DNA from: Staphylococcus sp. NAM3COL9 | GTDB taxonomy: Bacteria > Bacillota > Bacilli > Staphylococcales > Staphylococcaceae | Direction: 5' to 3' | NCBI RefSeq assembly: GCF_001431205.1 | Contig: NZ_LGPC01000014.1 | Location: forward strand, 11,674 to 75,673 | Length of the DNA: 64,000 bases | Part shown: in pieces, positions 39,981-49,968 of the stretch | Position numbering within the stretch: position 1 is the first letter of the stretch | How the letters are laid out: each line of letters opens with the position of its first letter | Position numbers and translations under genes: made by a program | Notes under the pieces: model-generated | Told to the model about the DNA's origin: nothing | Seen by the model: only the letters and a program-made list of their open reading frames with translations | Database searches by the model: none

Positions 39981-40751
39981 TTATTTAACGATATGATAAC
40001 CACTATCTACATGAATGTTCTCACCAGTTACACCACTAGAGAAATCACTTAATAAGTATGCCGCAGTTTTACCTACTTCTTCTTGATCAACATTACGCTT
40101 TAATGGTGCGCGTTCTTTTATCTCATTTAAAATTGTATTAAATCCGCCTACACCTTTTGCACTCAAAGTACGTATTGGTCCTGCTGAGATTGCATTTACA
40201 CGAATATTGTCTTCACCTAAATCTAATGCTAAGTAACGAACATTAGCTTCTAAACTTGCTTTAGCAACACCCATAACATTATAATTTTGAACTGCAAATT
40301 CTCCACCTAAATAAGTTGTAGCTACGATACTACCACCTTCAGGCATCAATTTTTTAGCCTCACGCGACACAATTGTTAAAGAATATGAGCTTATGTCTTG
40401 TGCTAATAAAAAACCATCGCGAGAAGTATCTATGAAACGACCACGTAAATCTTCCATATTTGCAAATGCGATTGAGTGATAGACACCATTGATGTTTCCA
40501 ACTTCTTCGCCAATTTTAGCAAAACCGTCGACAACATCTTCATCTTTTTGAACATCAATTTGGTACATATGATGTGTTTCTTGATTCAATTGTTCTACTA
40601 ATTTTTCCAACTCATTTTTACTTCGATCTTTACGATATGTAAATACTAATTTTGCACCTAATTGATCTAATACTTTAGCTACACCAAATCCGATACTACG
40701 TTTATTAGCAATACCCATAATGACAAACGTTTTATTTTCTAAATTAAACAT
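39981..40751 (-). CDS. fabI: Enoyl-ACP reductase FabI
   Basis: A 256-aa SDR enzyme for the last step of fatty-acid elongation. The cofactor site is MGIANKRSIGFGVAKVL (GxxxxxSxGxG). The active-site pair lies in QNYNVMGVAKASLEANVRYLA (Tyr-x6-Lys). C-terminal SGVTGENIHVDSGYHIVK is typical. R40/K41-type residues for NADPH are suggested by YRKDRSKNE. AAGGAG precedes the ATG. Monocistronic, target of triclosan-type inhibitors by family knowledge. Confidence 0.97.
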   Translation of the reverse strand: MFNLENKTFVIMGIANKRSIGFGVAKVLDQLGAKLVFTYRKDRSKNELEKLVEQLNQETHHMYQIDVQKDEDVVDGFAKIGEEVGNINGVYHSIAFANMEDLRGRFIDTSRDGFLLAQDISSYSLTIVSREAKKLMPEGGSIVATTYLGGEFAVQNYNVMGVAKASLEANVRYLALDLGEDNIRVNAISAGPIRTLSAKGVGGFNTILNEIKERAPLKRNVDQEEVGKTAAYLLSDFSSGVTGENIHVDSGYHIVK

Positions 40752-41021
40752 GAGAATAACTCCTTCATTTAAGTTTTCATTTTAAAACGGTTCGAGAAAT
40801 CATCAGATAGCTTTGACTCATTAGCTCGATTCCAATTCCAATATCCTTTATTTTAACATTGGTTTGATTGTTTAAACAGTTTTTTTGCTACCTATAATGT
40901 ATTTAATAAATATCTACCCCTTCTATCGAATAAAAGGCATTTTTAACATGAATATAAAAGTACAACGTCAGAGGTATCAAAATATATAAATTACTTTTTC
41001 AACTTAACGCTATACTCGTTA

Positions 41022-42866
41022 TTAATAATAAAATTCTAATTCACGTTTCAATTCATCTACATATTCTTTAGAGCCAGTGACAATCACTCTATCTCTATAA
41101 CGTAATTGTGTATCACCATGAGGTACGATAGACTCATTATTTCTAATGATACGTACAAAGATAATATCCCCATCGAATGGGAAATTACGTAATTGAATTT
41201 GGTCATATTGATGATTTAACATTGCAATTTCATATAATGAAGTTTCAACATTACTTAAAAGATTAAGCATGTTTGGTGTTTCAATTAAACCTTTCAGTAA
41301 TATCTTGTTACTCAAATAGCTACTGAATACTTCTATGCCTTCTTTTTGTAGTTCAATATCACTAGAGCTTGATTCTAACCTACAAATCACACGTTTGACA
41401 CCATGTTCTTTAGCCATCAAAGCAACTTTTCGGTTAATATCATCGTCATTAGTTGAACAGACTACAATATTTCTTTCAAATAACCCCAAACGTTCTAACA
41501 ACTCTTCTTCATAGTCTGCTATTTCAATCATAGAAATAGCATCAGATAACTTGCGTTTATCACTTAAATCATTTCTATAATAAAGTGAAACTTGATAAAG
41601 TTGCGAAGTTAAATTTTGAGCAATAGGTATTGTTAATTCGTTTTTACCGATTAAGCTAACTTCAATTTGTCTTGTTGCTTCATCTGGCATTGGGAACATC
41701 TTTTTAAAGACAATAGGTACAAATACACAGGTAATAACTGAACTTAGTATTAAAATACCTGATATTTCAGTAGAAATAGTACCTAATTGTTCCGCAATTT
41801 TCGCCGATGCGATTACTAAAGATAACGTTGAAGTTAGTAGAAAAGCCGAAGAAATCGTTGTTTTCATATCGAACCATCTACGTATGTAAAACACAGGAAC
41901 TAATTTCGAGATTAAAAATGCTAATATTAAAAAGGGTATAATTAATAATAACGAAGGTTCTTTAATTAACTCTGGAATGTTTAAATCTACTCCTACCATT
42001 ATAAAAAATATAGGAATAAAGAAACCATAACCAAATGAGTCTAACTTCTCTACCATATCTTCATCAGGACCTAAGAGTGATACAACGACACCTGCTAAGA
42101 ATGCACCAAGTATGTTTTCAGCTCCTACGCCTTCTGCTAAAGCTACTAATAAAAGGATCAATGCAAAGACTGCACGTATTCCAATTTGTGTCGTACCATC
42201 CATCAATATTTGTAGGAATTGTGCTTTCTTGAAGATGCCTCCTAAGAAATAAAAGATAATCGTAAATACAACTAAACTACCAACTAACCAAAGTGATGTG
42301 TTGCCTGAAGCATGTATTGCACCATAACCCGTAAGTAGTATCATTGTCACTAAATCTGCTAGTACAGCAACAAGTAGGATAAATTGTCCTATTGTAGTGC
42401 GCATAATGTTCATTTCTTTTAAAGTTGGTACTACTACACCTAAAGAAATAGTTGAAATAATAATTACCATAAGTAAGACATCATCAATTAATCCGAACCA
42501 TTTAAACATATACGCAAATACAATTGAAATAATCATAATAGCCATAAATACAATAACTGCTAATTGTAAATGTCCAGGTTCTTGTTTTTTAGATTTTTCT
42601 TCTTGTGCAGTTGAACTTTTATCTTTTTTGAATGCTTTAAAATCTATTTCTAAACCACTTAAAAACATTAAAAAGATAAATCCTAAAGTAGATAAGATAT
42701 TAAGCATGGCATCACGCTCTACTAAGTTTAAAAATGAGCGCCCAATAATGATTCCCATCAATATTTCAGCAACTACGACAGGTAAAAAACTAACACGTAG
42801 TCTATTGACTAAAATTGGTGTTAAAAATGCCGCTAACACAACGATAACAAGCGATAGAAATTCCAT
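41022..42866 (-). CDS. CPA2-type monovalent cation:proton antiporter with RCK domain
   Basis: A 614-aa protein. Residues 1-390 form about twelve helices, with MFLSGLEIDFKAFKK and GAENILGAFLAGVVVSLLGP. The C-terminal half has a TrkA-N-like nucleotide domain (about 405-520) and a TrkA-C domain (about 530-614, ending RVIVTGSKEYVDELKREL). It fits KefB/KhtU/YjbQ-like antiporters controlled by a cytosolic ligand. The ion is probably K+ or Na+. RBS GGAGGG precedes the ATG. It lies 9 nt behind mgtE and is last in a long minus-strand run. Confidence 0.9.
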   Translation of the reverse strand: MEFLSLVIVVLAAFLTPILVNRLRVSFLPVVVAEILMGIIIGRSFLNLVERDAMLNILSTLGFIFLMFLSGLEIDFKAFKKDKSSTAQEEKSKKQEPGHLQLAVIVFMAIMIISIVFAYMFKWFGLIDDVLLMVIIISTISLGVVVPTLKEMNIMRTTIGQFILLVAVLADLVTMILLTGYGAIHASGNTSLWLVGSLVVFTIIFYFLGGIFKKAQFLQILMDGTTQIGIRAVFALILLLVALAEGVGAENILGAFLAGVVVSLLGPDEDMVEKLDSFGYGFFIPIFFIMVGVDLNIPELIKEPSLLLIIPFLILAFLISKLVPVFYIRRWFDMKTTISSAFLLTSTLSLVIASAKIAEQLGTISTEISGILILSSVITCVFVPIVFKKMFPMPDEATRQIEVSLIGKNELTIPIAQNLTSQLYQVSLYYRNDLSDKRKLSDAISMIEIADYEEELLERLGLFERNIVVCSTNDDDINRKVALMAKEHGVKRVICRLESSSSDIELQKEGIEVFSSYLSNKILLKGLIETPNMLNLLSNVETSLYEIAMLNHQYDQIQLRNFPFDGDIIFVRIIRNNESIVPHGDTQLRYRDRVIVTGSKEYVDELKRELEFYY

Positions 42867-42875
42867 ATAACCCTC

Positions 42876-44261
42876 CTACGTTAAATAAGACATAAATGAC
42901 GTTGCTAAACCAAAATAAATTAACATACTTACAATATCATTAATTGTTGTTATAAAAGGTCCACTCGCCACTGCAGGGTCGATTTTCAGTTTATCCATAA
43001 CTAACGGTATCATTGAGCCTACTAATGTACCAACTGTCATTGCTATCGTCAAACTAGCGCCTACGATCACTGCTAATATGGGTTGACCATAAACTATCAT
43101 TATAATTAAAAATAGTAATATTGAGCAAATTAAACCGCTTAAAAATCCACTTCCTGTTTCTCTCAGTGCTACTTTGAATTTACTTTGCTCGTAAATTTCA
43201 CCAGTTGAAATATTACGCACAGAAACGGCAAGTGATTGTGTACCAGAATTACCTGACATCCCACTTATAATTGGAATAAAGGCAGCTAATAATGCTACTT
43301 GCGATAAAGTATCTTCGAATGAACCTAAAATTGTAGCAGTAATCATACCTAGAAATGTTAATATGATTAACCACGGCAAGCGTTTTCTAGCTGTTTTAAT
43401 AATGGAATCATTGGTCGCATCAACATCTGACACACCGGCTAAGCGCGAGTAGTCTTCGCTTGCTTCTTCATCCATAACATCTAAAATATCATCGATAGTA
43501 ATAATACCAAGTAAATGATCTTGATAATCTACTACAGGCATCGCAATAAAGTCATAATCTCTCATTTTTTGAGCAACATCTTCCTGATCATCTGCAGCAT
43601 TGGCACTGATTACACGTTCGCTCATAATATCTTCAATGTATGCATCATTTTCAGCCACAATTAAATCTCTTAACGAAAGTACGCCTGCGAGTTGTTTATT
43701 ATCATTCACTGTGAAAATAACATAAATTGTTTCGGCATCTGGTGCTTGTTCTTTTACATGCATCATTGCTTCTTTAACTGGCATTGTCGCTTTTAAAGAA
43801 ATATACTCTGTCGTCATGATACCACCAGCAGTATCCTCTTCATAATGTAGTAATGCTTTGATTTCTTTAGCATCTTCACGTTTCATTAAAGTAAGCAAGC
43901 TAACAATTTTTTGCTTAGATAGCTGATTCATTATATCTACAGCATTATCATAAGACATGTCTTCTAGTACTTTACTCGCGTATTCGGCATCCATAGTGTC
44001 AAAAAGTGATTCATATTCATCTTCGTCAATTTCTAATTGCTCAAAGAAATCCGCTACTTCTTCTGGTGATAATATTTCAAATATTCTTTGTCGAATTTCT
44101 TCATTACTGTCTTCAAAGTATTCACTTTGCTCATATGTATGCATCGCTAAGAATTCATTTCTAAATTCATCGATATGGTTTTCAAACAACAAACTATCTA
44201 ACAACGCTTGATCATATACTTGCTCGTCCTCTAAAGTGATTATATCCTTTTCATTAGCCAA
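42876..44261 (-). CDS. mgtE: Magnesium transporter MgtE
   Basis: A 461-aa MgtE channel: N-terminal acidic superhelical domain, two CBS domains (about 130-265, MTTEYISLKATMPVKEAM and MSERVISANAADD), then five membrane helices with SGMSGNSGTQSLAVSVRN and AVASGPFITTINDIVSMLIYF. It is gated shut by cytosolic Mg2+. The start is TTG at 44261, because GGAGGTGG lies about 8 nt upstream and the length then matches the family; an ATG at 44276 sits on the ribosome binding site itself. Confidence 0.94.
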   Translation of the reverse strand: MANEKDIITLEDEQVYDQALLDSLLFENHIDEFRNEFLAMHTYEQSEYFEDSNEEIRQRIFEILSPEEVADFFEQLEIDEDEYESLFDTMDAEYASKVLEDMSYDNAVDIMNQLSKQKIVSLLTLMKREDAKEIKALLHYEEDTAGGIMTTEYISLKATMPVKEAMMHVKEQAPDAETIYVIFTVNDNKQLAGVLSLRDLIVAENDAYIEDIMSERVISANAADDQEDVAQKMRDYDFIAMPVVDYQDHLLGIITIDDILDVMDEEASEDYSRLAGVSDVDATNDSIIKTARKRLPWLIILTFLGMITATILGSFEDTLSQVALLAAFIPIISGMSGNSGTQSLAVSVRNISTGEIYEQSKFKVALRETGSGFLSGLICSILLFLIIMIVYGQPILAVIVGASLTIAMTVGTLVGSMIPLVMDKLKIDPAVASGPFITTINDIVSMLIYFGLATSFMSYLT

Positions 44262-44288
44262 GGGCCCCACCTCCATGAATGTTAAAAA

Positions 44289-45143
44289 TTATATCATATT
44301 AAATATAGATTCTATTGCGCTATACTCGTCATTTATTTCAATCTTTTTATACGTGATTGGATGAATAAAAGACACACGTACACAACGTAATAATTGATGT
44401 GTATATATTGGATGCGCTTCTCCATATAAATCGTCTCCCACGATTGAATGTCCTATATATTGAAAATGCACACGTATTTGATGTGTCCTACCAGTTAATA
44501 AATGTACTTCACTCAAACTATAATCTTTAGACCGTTGAAGGCATTTAAAACGCGTTCTTGCTACTTTACCCATCGCGTTGACTTGGCGTTGAATAATACT
44601 AGCTGGATCCCTTGCAATAGGCGCATCAATCAAACCTTCATCTTTCAAATCCCCGTGGCATATACATAAATATCGTTTATCAACCTTCGTTTGAGACATT
44701 AAATGATGTATGAATCCATGTTTGGTAAAAATAACGATGCCAGATGTATTCCGATCTATCCGAGTAACGATATGAGGGGTAATTGAGAGGGATGATTGCT
44801 TAAAATATCCTAATACTTGCTCGACTAAACTCAAATGTTTATGATCTCTCGAGGGCGCACAATTTTGAAGTGCAGGTTTCGATACAACTAATAAATATTC
44901 ATCTTCATATAAGATATTCAATCTATCCGTAAATGGCAGCAAATTCGAACTTGGCGTTTCTTGCCCTAAATGAATTTGAAGCACATCGCCAATTTCCAAC
45001 TGTTTTCTGACTGTAACTGGCTGTCCGTTAACGACTAAAGCGCCATTATGTTTAATGGCGCTTATAGTCCGCTTAGAATAGTGTTTTTTTTGTAAAAATG
45101 TTCTTACCATTTCTGGAAATTCAATATCATATGTAAATTTCAT
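44289..45143 (-). CDS. RluD-type pseudouridine synthase
   Basis: A 284-aa RluA-family enzyme with an S4-like N-terminus (FLQKKHYSKRTISAIKHNGA). The catalytic motif is HIVTRIDRNTSGIVIF with the active Asp, and the RNA-binding LLTGRTHQIRVHFQYIGHSIVGDDLYG follows. The RNA target cannot be assigned. Its ATG overlaps the nadK stop (TAATG). This nadK-rluD-like coupling is conserved in Firmicutes. Confidence 0.93.
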   Translation of the reverse strand: MKFTYDIEFPEMVRTFLQKKHYSKRTISAIKHNGALVVNGQPVTVRKQLEIGDVLQIHLGQETPSSNLLPFTDRLNILYEDEYLLVVSKPALQNCAPSRDHKHLSLVEQVLGYFKQSSLSITPHIVTRIDRNTSGIVIFTKHGFIHHLMSQTKVDKRYLCICHGDLKDEGLIDAPIARDPASIIQRQVNAMGKVARTRFKCLQRSKDYSLSEVHLLTGRTHQIRVHFQYIGHSIVGDDLYGEAHPIYTHQLLRCVRVSFIHPITYKKIEINDEYSAIESIFNMI

Positions 45144-45952
45144 TACTCATCTTCCCCACTGGAGATGAAGGAATCATGTACTCTTTTCCAGAAAGGAAAT
45201 GGTCTAAATCTAGCAAACCTTACTTTTTCATTTGCTACTCTAAATTGTATAGCATTAACATTTTTATGTTTAATACTTACATGATCAATAGTAGTTAGTA
45301 TCGTGTCATGGTTAACAGGTGTAATCAAACATGTATGGTGTTTAGGCAATACTAGAGGCGAACCTACTGTTCTAAACACTCTATTATTAATTGAAGCAAT
45401 TTCTGCAATTTGCATTGCTTCTAGGGATGGATGAATCAACGCGCCACCTAATGCTTTGTTATACGCCGTTGAACCTGATGGTGTAGATACACATAAACCA
45501 TCACCTCTAAATCGTTCAAATTGATTACCTCGTATGTTCACATCGACCACTAAAGTAGAACCATTTTCTGTTTTCATAGTTGCTTCGTTTAAAGCTAAAT
45601 ATCTTGTTTCGTAACCATTATCGTTATAACGCACAATAATTTCTAACAAAGGATATTCTATGACTTGAAATTCTGAATTATTTATTTCAATAATTAACTT
45701 TTCTACTTCATGTGGTAACCAGTCCGCATAAAATCCTAAATGACCAGTATGTACACCTACAAATGCACAACGAGATAGCATGTGACTATATTGATGGAAA
45801 GCTTGTAACAATGTGCCATCACCACCCACTGATATAACTATCTCAGGATTATCTGAGTCTTCAACCATTTGAAAATCTTTCATATAGTTAATCATTTTAT
45901 ATTTCAATGCATTCGATTTTGAATCACCTTTAGATAATATCGTATAACGCAT
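45143..45952 (-). CDS. nadK: NAD kinase
   Basis: A 269-aa ATP-NAD kinase that makes NADP. The nucleotide loop is [15 protein letters not shown], followed by [17 protein letters not shown] and the conserved [21 protein letters not shown]. Normal length for firmicute NadK. It follows relQ by 11 nt and overlaps the pseudouridine synthase gene by the TAATG pattern. Confidence 0.97.
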   Translation of the reverse strand: MRYTILSKGDSKSNALKYKMINYMKDFQMVEDSDNPEIVISVGGDGTLLQAFHQYSHMLSRCAFVGVHTGHLGFYADWLPHEVEKLIIEINNSEFQVIEYPLLEIIVRYNDNGYETRYLALNEATMKTENGSTLVVDVNIRGNQFERFRGDGLCVSTPSGSTAYNKALGGALIHPSLEAMQIAEIASINNRVFRTVGSPLVLPKHHTCLITPVNHDTILTTIDHVSIKHKNVNAIQFRVANEKVRFARFRPFPFWKRVHDSFISSGEDE

Positions 45953-45963
45953 GATTACACCCC

Positions 45964-46599
45964 CTAGTCATTATTGTGTTTCTTAGAGCGTTTTTTAGAA
46001 TAATATTTTTGTGCTTCTTGAATTTCTTCTTTGATTTCTGACATTTCTTCATCAAGTAAAAACGCTGCTTCTGCTGCCCGTTCAAGGCGATGTTGAATCT
46101 CAGGTGGGTAATCTCCATCATATTTATAACGTAATGTATGTTCAACAGTGGCCCAAAAGTTCATAGCTAGCGTTCTGATTTGAATTTCTGCTAATATTTT
46201 CTTTTCTCCTTTTAGTGTTTCAATAGGATATTCAATAATAACATGAAATGAACGGTAACCACTTTGTTTGGTATTACTAATATAGTCTCGCTCTTCCACA
46301 ACTTTAAAATCTTCACGCTGTCTTAATAAATTAACTACAACTTCAATGTCATCAACAAATTGACACATTAAGCGTAATCCTGCGATATCATACATTTCTT
46401 CATGTAATCGATCAAAAGAAATTTGACGTTTATTTGCTTTATCAATAATGCTAGTCATTGGTTTGACACGGCCAGTTACAAATTCAATTGGCGAAGCATT
46501 GTCTTCTACTTCATATTGTTTTCTAAGGCCTTTTAATTTAATTTTCAATTCGTCCACTGCTTGTTTATATGGAGATAAAAATTGATCCCATTGATTCAT
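45964..46599 (-). CDS. relQ: Small alarmone synthetase RelQ
   Basis: A 211-aa single-domain (p)ppGpp synthetase with no hydrolase or regulatory domains. Synthetase features are [57 protein letters not shown] and [23 protein letters not shown]. In staphylococci RelQ (SAS1) responds to cell-wall stress and forms tetramers. RBS CGGAGTGAGG precedes the ATG. It lies between the UPF0738 gene and nadK. Confidence 0.96.
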   Translation of the reverse strand: MNQWDQFLSPYKQAVDELKIKLKGLRKQYEVEDNASPIEFVTGRVKPMTSIIDKANKRQISFDRLHEEMYDIAGLRLMCQFVDDIEVVVNLLRQREDFKVVEERDYISNTKQSGYRSFHVIIEYPIETLKGEKKILAEIQIRTLAMNFWATVEHTLRYKYDGDYPPEIQHRLERAAEAAFLLDEEMSEIKEEIQEAQKYYSKKRSKKHNND

Positions 46600-46615
46600 A
46601 ATACCTCACTCCGCT

Positions 46616-46963
46616 TCACTCTAATTCGAAAGTATCTTCTACAACGGAAACAAACTCTTTACCATAATTTAAATTACCTTGTATGTTATCCAATATGTAA
46701 TTAAATTCTCTTTCGAACTGCTGTAATTCTAATTTATCATTTATTATTATTTTCTTACCTTTGTTTTCATGTAGCATAGACCAAGTTTCTTGAACAAAAA
46801 TTAAATATGAATACGATTGTCCGTCATCCAGGATGTATGCAAAGCTATAATTATCACTGTCAACAAGCATTTGTCCTGCTTCTTCCAAACCTTCTGTAGA
46901 TGCTTCTGTATAACAATTAATACTATCTTCTGTTACTTTAATTTCATTCACATAAATACGCAT
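46616..46963 (-). CDS. UPF0738 family protein (YjbL-like)
   Basis: A 115-aa acidic protein, opening [20 protein letters not shown], with [17 protein letters not shown] in the middle. It matches the UPF0738/YjbL pattern and the conserved position upstream of relQ. TAAGGAGG precedes the ATG. No signal peptide or membrane helix. Function unknown. Confidence 0.85.
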   Translation of the reverse strand: MRIYVNEIKVTEDSINCYTEASTEGLEEAGQMLVDSDNYSFAYILDDGQSYSYLIFVQETWSMLHENKGKKIIINDKLELQQFEREFNYILDNIQGNLNYGKEFVSVVEDTFELE

Positions 46964-47151
46964 GCTTGTTCCTCCTTATTATCCATCATTTTAACATAAT
47001 TCTATCGTACATAACACGTTACAAGGCTAATGTTATGACAACAATTTAGCATAATGCCTGAAGTATTTTTAATTTTAAAATGCAGTTCAATTTAAATTAT
47101 GTCGTAAGTGTTTTAGAATAAATTATTATATGCTTTAAAGGAGTGTTTCTC

Positions 47152-47736
47152 GTGGCAACTAATAATGAAATTGAATTCAAACAATTATTATCTCAATCAC
47201 AGTACCAATCTATATATAATAAGTATTTTCCAGACATGCAACCCTTCAGTCAAACAAACTATTATATAGATACACAGCAATTTGACTTACGCTCACATAA
47301 GTCTGCATTAAGAATACGCGTAAAAAATAAATACTATGAAATGACCTTAAAGGTGCCTGCTGAAGTTGGCTTGATGGAATATAATTTTGAAACTCATGTT
47401 ATACCCGAATTAAATAAAAAATTAGTCTCGAATGATTTACCATTAGAAATTACCGAACAATTAAATAAAATGAATGTTGACATTAATCAGCTTGTGATTC
47501 TTGGTGCTTTGACTACTTCACGATTAGAAAAAGAGATACAAGGCAACTTACTCGTCTTAGATAGAAGTGACTACTTAAATTATCAAGATTATGAATTGGA
47601 ATATGAAGTTGAAGATTATGATGACGGTTTAATTCAATTTAAAATGATTCTTGAAGCATTCAATATGAAACATGAAACACCCGAAAATAAAGTACAAAGA
47701 TTTTTCAATCGCAAATCAAATTTAAACAATAACTAA
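47152..47736 (+). CDS. CYTH-domain protein (YjbK-like)
   Basis: A 194-aa triphosphate-tunnel enzyme. The N-terminal EIEFK is the E-x-E-x-K motif, and inside the tunnel LRIRVKNKYYEMTLKVP and YELEYEVEDYDD supply charged strands. It probably hydrolyses or binds an inorganic or nucleotide triphosphate; the substrate is unknown. The GTG at 47152 is chosen because AAAGGAG lies 8 nt upstream. Divergent from the UPF0738-relQ run, the same neighbourhood as yjbK-yjbL-yjbM in Bacillus. Confidence 0.9.
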   Translation: MATNNEIEFKQLLSQSQYQSIYNKYFPDMQPFSQTNYYIDTQQFDLRSHKSALRIRVKNKYYEMTLKVPAEVGLMEYNFETHVIPELNKKLVSNDLPLEITEQLNKMNVDINQLVILGALTTSRLEKEIQGNLLVLDRSDYLNYQDYELEYEVEDYDDGLIQFKMILEAFNMKHETPENKVQRFFNRKSNLNNN

Positions 47737-47823
47737 TTGTGCGCAAGTTTAAAAAGTCGAATTACTTCCAAATGTAAATATTCGTGTTATATTAGTTATA
47801 TATTAAGAGAATATGGTGATAAA

Positions 47824-48195
47824 ATGGCACAGACACCTTACGAAATCATTGGACATGACGCATTATATAAGATGATTGACCATTTCTATTTCTTAGTGGA
47901 AAAAGATGATAGAATTAATTATTTGTTTCCTGGAGATTTTCAAGAAACAAGTAGAAAACAAAAACAATTCTTGACTCAATTTTTAGGTGGGCCAAGCCTT
48001 TATACAGAAGAACATGGTCATCCAATGTTAAAAAGACGTCATATAGAGTTTATAATAACAAACAACGAACGCGACGCATGGCTTGAAAATATGTATAGTG
48101 CTATTCAGCATGCAAATTTCCAAGCAGGTGTCGGCGATTATTTATATGAAAGATTACGTTTAACAGCGAATCATATGGTTAATACCGAAAACTAA
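47824..48195 (+). CDS. Group II truncated haemoglobin
   Basis: A 123-aa protein with the trHbO fold: YEIIGHDALYKMIDHFYFLVEKD, FPGDFQETSRKQKQFLTQFLGGPSLYTEEHGHPMLKRRH (the proximal His is in LKRRHIEF) and the C-terminal helix. Family members bind haem and act in oxygen or NO chemistry. The ATG at 47824 is chosen from family length; the upstream extension has no start support. It lies 17 nt before yjbH, with which it is conserved; a redox link is plausible. Confidence 0.93.
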   Translation: MAQTPYEIIGHDALYKMIDHFYFLVEKDDRINYLFPGDFQETSRKQKQFLTQFLGGPSLYTEEHGHPMLKRRHIEFIITNNERDAWLENMYSAIQHANFQAGVGDYLYERLRLTANHMVNTEN

Positions 48196-48212
48196 TTGTA
48201 GGTGAAATGTAC

Positions 48213-49001
48213 ATGACTGAAGAATTAAAATTAATAGATGCTAATAGTCGTGAAGATGCGAATCTTTCACCTGTGAATAAGATAGAAATTTATTCTTTTT
48301 TCGATCCATTCAGTAAAGATTGCTTTAAATTATCAGCAATTCTCTCTAAATTGCGTATAGAGTATAAGCAATATATCAGTATAAGACATATATTAAACCC
48401 ATCTTTACGTGTCTTAACAAAATGCCAAGCGCAGAGCACATCAGACTTAGATAATATTGCACTCGCATATAAGGCTGCTGAACTTCAAGGACGTTTACGT
48501 GCAGAACGTTTTATACACCTTGTACAAAATGAAATTATACCAAAACGAGATATAATCACTGAATCAATGGTCAATAATTGCATAAGTAACGCAGGGTTAG
48601 ATTACGAAGTTTTTAAAGAAGATTTGCATAGTAGTTATTTAAAAGAAAGCTTACAAGTAGACTTGCATATTGCACGAGAAATGGAGATTGAAGAAGCACC
48701 TTCACTCGTATTCTTCAACGAAGATGTTCACGAAGAAGGTTTGAAAGTTGAAGGTCTCTATCCTTATCACATCTATACGTATATCATAAATGAACTAATT
48801 GGAACACCTATTGAAAAAAATTTACCGCCTACACTAGAAGGTTATATACAACAACAGCAATTAGTTACCAAAGAAGAGTTACTTACCATTTATGAATGGC
48901 CTGAAAAATTAATGAATAAAGAACTTAAAAAATTAGCGCTACAACAAAAGATAGAAAAACTTAAATCTCCAGATGGAAAATTTTGGAAATCTAAAATTTG
49001 A
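48213..49001 (+). CDS. yjbH: Spx-degradation adaptor YjbH
   Basis: A protein of about 262 aa, DsbA/thioredoxin-like. The N-terminal IEIYSFFDPFSKDCFKLSAIL is the start of the thioredoxin strand, with a reduced Cys motif. It hands SpxA, encoded at 54081, to ClpXP. The ATG at 48213 is preferred over 48207 because AGGTG is too close to the latter. In S. aureus loss of YjbH raises Spx and wall-antibiotic tolerance. It is followed by a terminator. Confidence 0.93.
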   Translation: MTEELKLIDANSREDANLSPVNKIEIYSFFDPFSKDCFKLSAILSKLRIEYKQYISIRHILNPSLRVLTKCQAQSTSDLDNIALAYKAAELQGRLRAERFIHLVQNEIIPKRDIITESMVNNCISNAGLDYEVFKEDLHSSYLKESLQVDLHIAREMEIEEAPSLVFFNEDVHEEGLKVEGLYPYHIYTYIINELIGTPIEKNLPPTLEGYIQQQQLVTKEELLTIYEWPEKLMNKELKKLALQQKIEKLKSPDGKFWKSKI

Positions 49002-49046
49002 TTGTGTAATAAACAAATAACTACACATCTTTTAACAAATAAAAAA

Positions 49047-49106
49047 TAGCCTTTAAGGCTATATCAGAATGTCAACAAAGTTAGACACTTTGTTGACATT
49101 TTTTTG
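49047..49106 (+). terminator. yjbH terminator, copy 2 of the dispersed hairpin repeat
   Basis: First an 8-bp palindromic hairpin ATAGCCTT/AAGGCTAT near 49047-49063, then the repeat stem TGTCAACAAAGT (49071-49082) / ACTTTGTTGACA (49088-49099), then TTTTTTTGTGCAC. Same layout as the copies at 7326 and 55807. Confidence 0.85.
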
Positions 49107-49139
49107 TGCACGCTTTTCACTTGAACAACTTCAGTCTAT

Positions 49140-49655
49140 AATCTTTTAATCGCCTTTTATTAACTAGATCTGCACTCAATTGATATTCTCCTGTTTTCTC
49201 ACCATCATATTGAAAATCTGGCGCTGGACAAACAAATGTCCATTTTACATCTTTTCACTTTTATATTTCTTCTAGTGTCTTTATTATGCTTGGTTAATTT
49301 TTTTATTTGTTCATGAAAATCTGGTGTGTCCACCAATTTCATAGTATGCACTTCATCAACATACAACTATCTGCCTCACCAATAATTTACAAACGCTTGT
49401 TGCTGTTACTTACTAAAAGGCCCAGATGTTTCATTGATTTTTTATTTTCATCAGGTTGTCCAAAGCATCGATAGCTGCATCAAATTCTGCAATGTCCACC
49501 ATTGTTAAATCGAATAAATCTTTTTGAATCGCTTGATCCATTACTGTTTTATTTGAACTTCTTACAATATCAGTAACGTCTAGTCCTCTATCATAAACTT
49601 CTTTCGTAATTAGCTGCCCTGCTTTACCATTTGCTGCTACAACTGCTAATATCAT
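49140..49655 (-). pseudogene. Decayed NAD(P)-binding oxidoreductase (NmrA/YwnB-like)
   Basis: The intact first part (49431-49655, 74 aa) starts MILAVVAANGKAGQLITKEV, a Rossmann motif, and runs to DIAEFDAAIDALDN before a stop. Further down the minus strand, out of frame, I can still read IIGGAGSLYVDEVHTMKLVDTPDFHEQ, then WTFVCPAPDFQ and YDGEKTGEYQLSADLVN. These are later motifs of the same family (normally near 210 aa). At least two frameshifts or internal losses separate them. It is therefore a pseudogene. Its end abuts the repeat hairpin after yjbH. Confidence 0.8.
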
Positions 49656-49768
49656 AAATACAACCTCTTGCTTGTATTTACTTTAACTACAAGTAAGTTT
49701 TATAGTTTTAATTTTTAAAAGTCGAACGAATAGTTATTCATATTATTGAATTTAATTAAAAAGGGTAT

Positions 49769-49870
49769 AAAAAAACGCCGTGTCTGATTACACGGCGCTA
49801 AACAAAGGGGATGGGAGAAATTTCCTCACTTCAAACAAAGGGGTATGTTTGTTATGTGATTAATTTCATG
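49769..49870 (-). ncRNA. rsaE: RsaE (RoxS-type) regulatory small RNA
   Basis: On the minus strand about 100 nt start near CATGAAATTAATCAC. There are two C-rich seed segments, CCCCTTTGTTT at about 49836-49846 and again at 49802-49812, separated by a GAGGAAATTTCTCC region. It ends with the strong hairpin CGCCGTGT/ACACGGCG (49776-49797) and a U-tract. This is the known RsaE layout, and its place after pepF is the one in S. aureus. RsaE represses TCA-cycle and other mRNAs by pairing its C-rich motifs with Shine-Dalgarno sequences. TTATATTATAA upstream fits a -10 box. Confidence 0.92.
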
Positions 49871-49968
49871 TTTATAATATAACACGGTAAAATGCGTCTT
49901 TCAACCATTTAGATTAAATAAATTCACTTTGTCACAAACTTGTCATATTGAAAACGAATACATTCATA

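Noticed and set aside
40752..41021. FapR operator before fabI
   Set aside because: I looked for the palindromic FapR box around the fabI leader and did not find a match.
42397..42870. 157-aa plus-strand frame across the CPA2 antiporter
   Set aside because: Antisense shadow of a strongly supported transporter gene.
49071..49106. Insertion-sequence terminal repeat
   Set aside because: The hairpin repeats have no transposase, no target duplication that I can see and sit exactly at gene 3' ends, so a terminator-type repeat family fits better.
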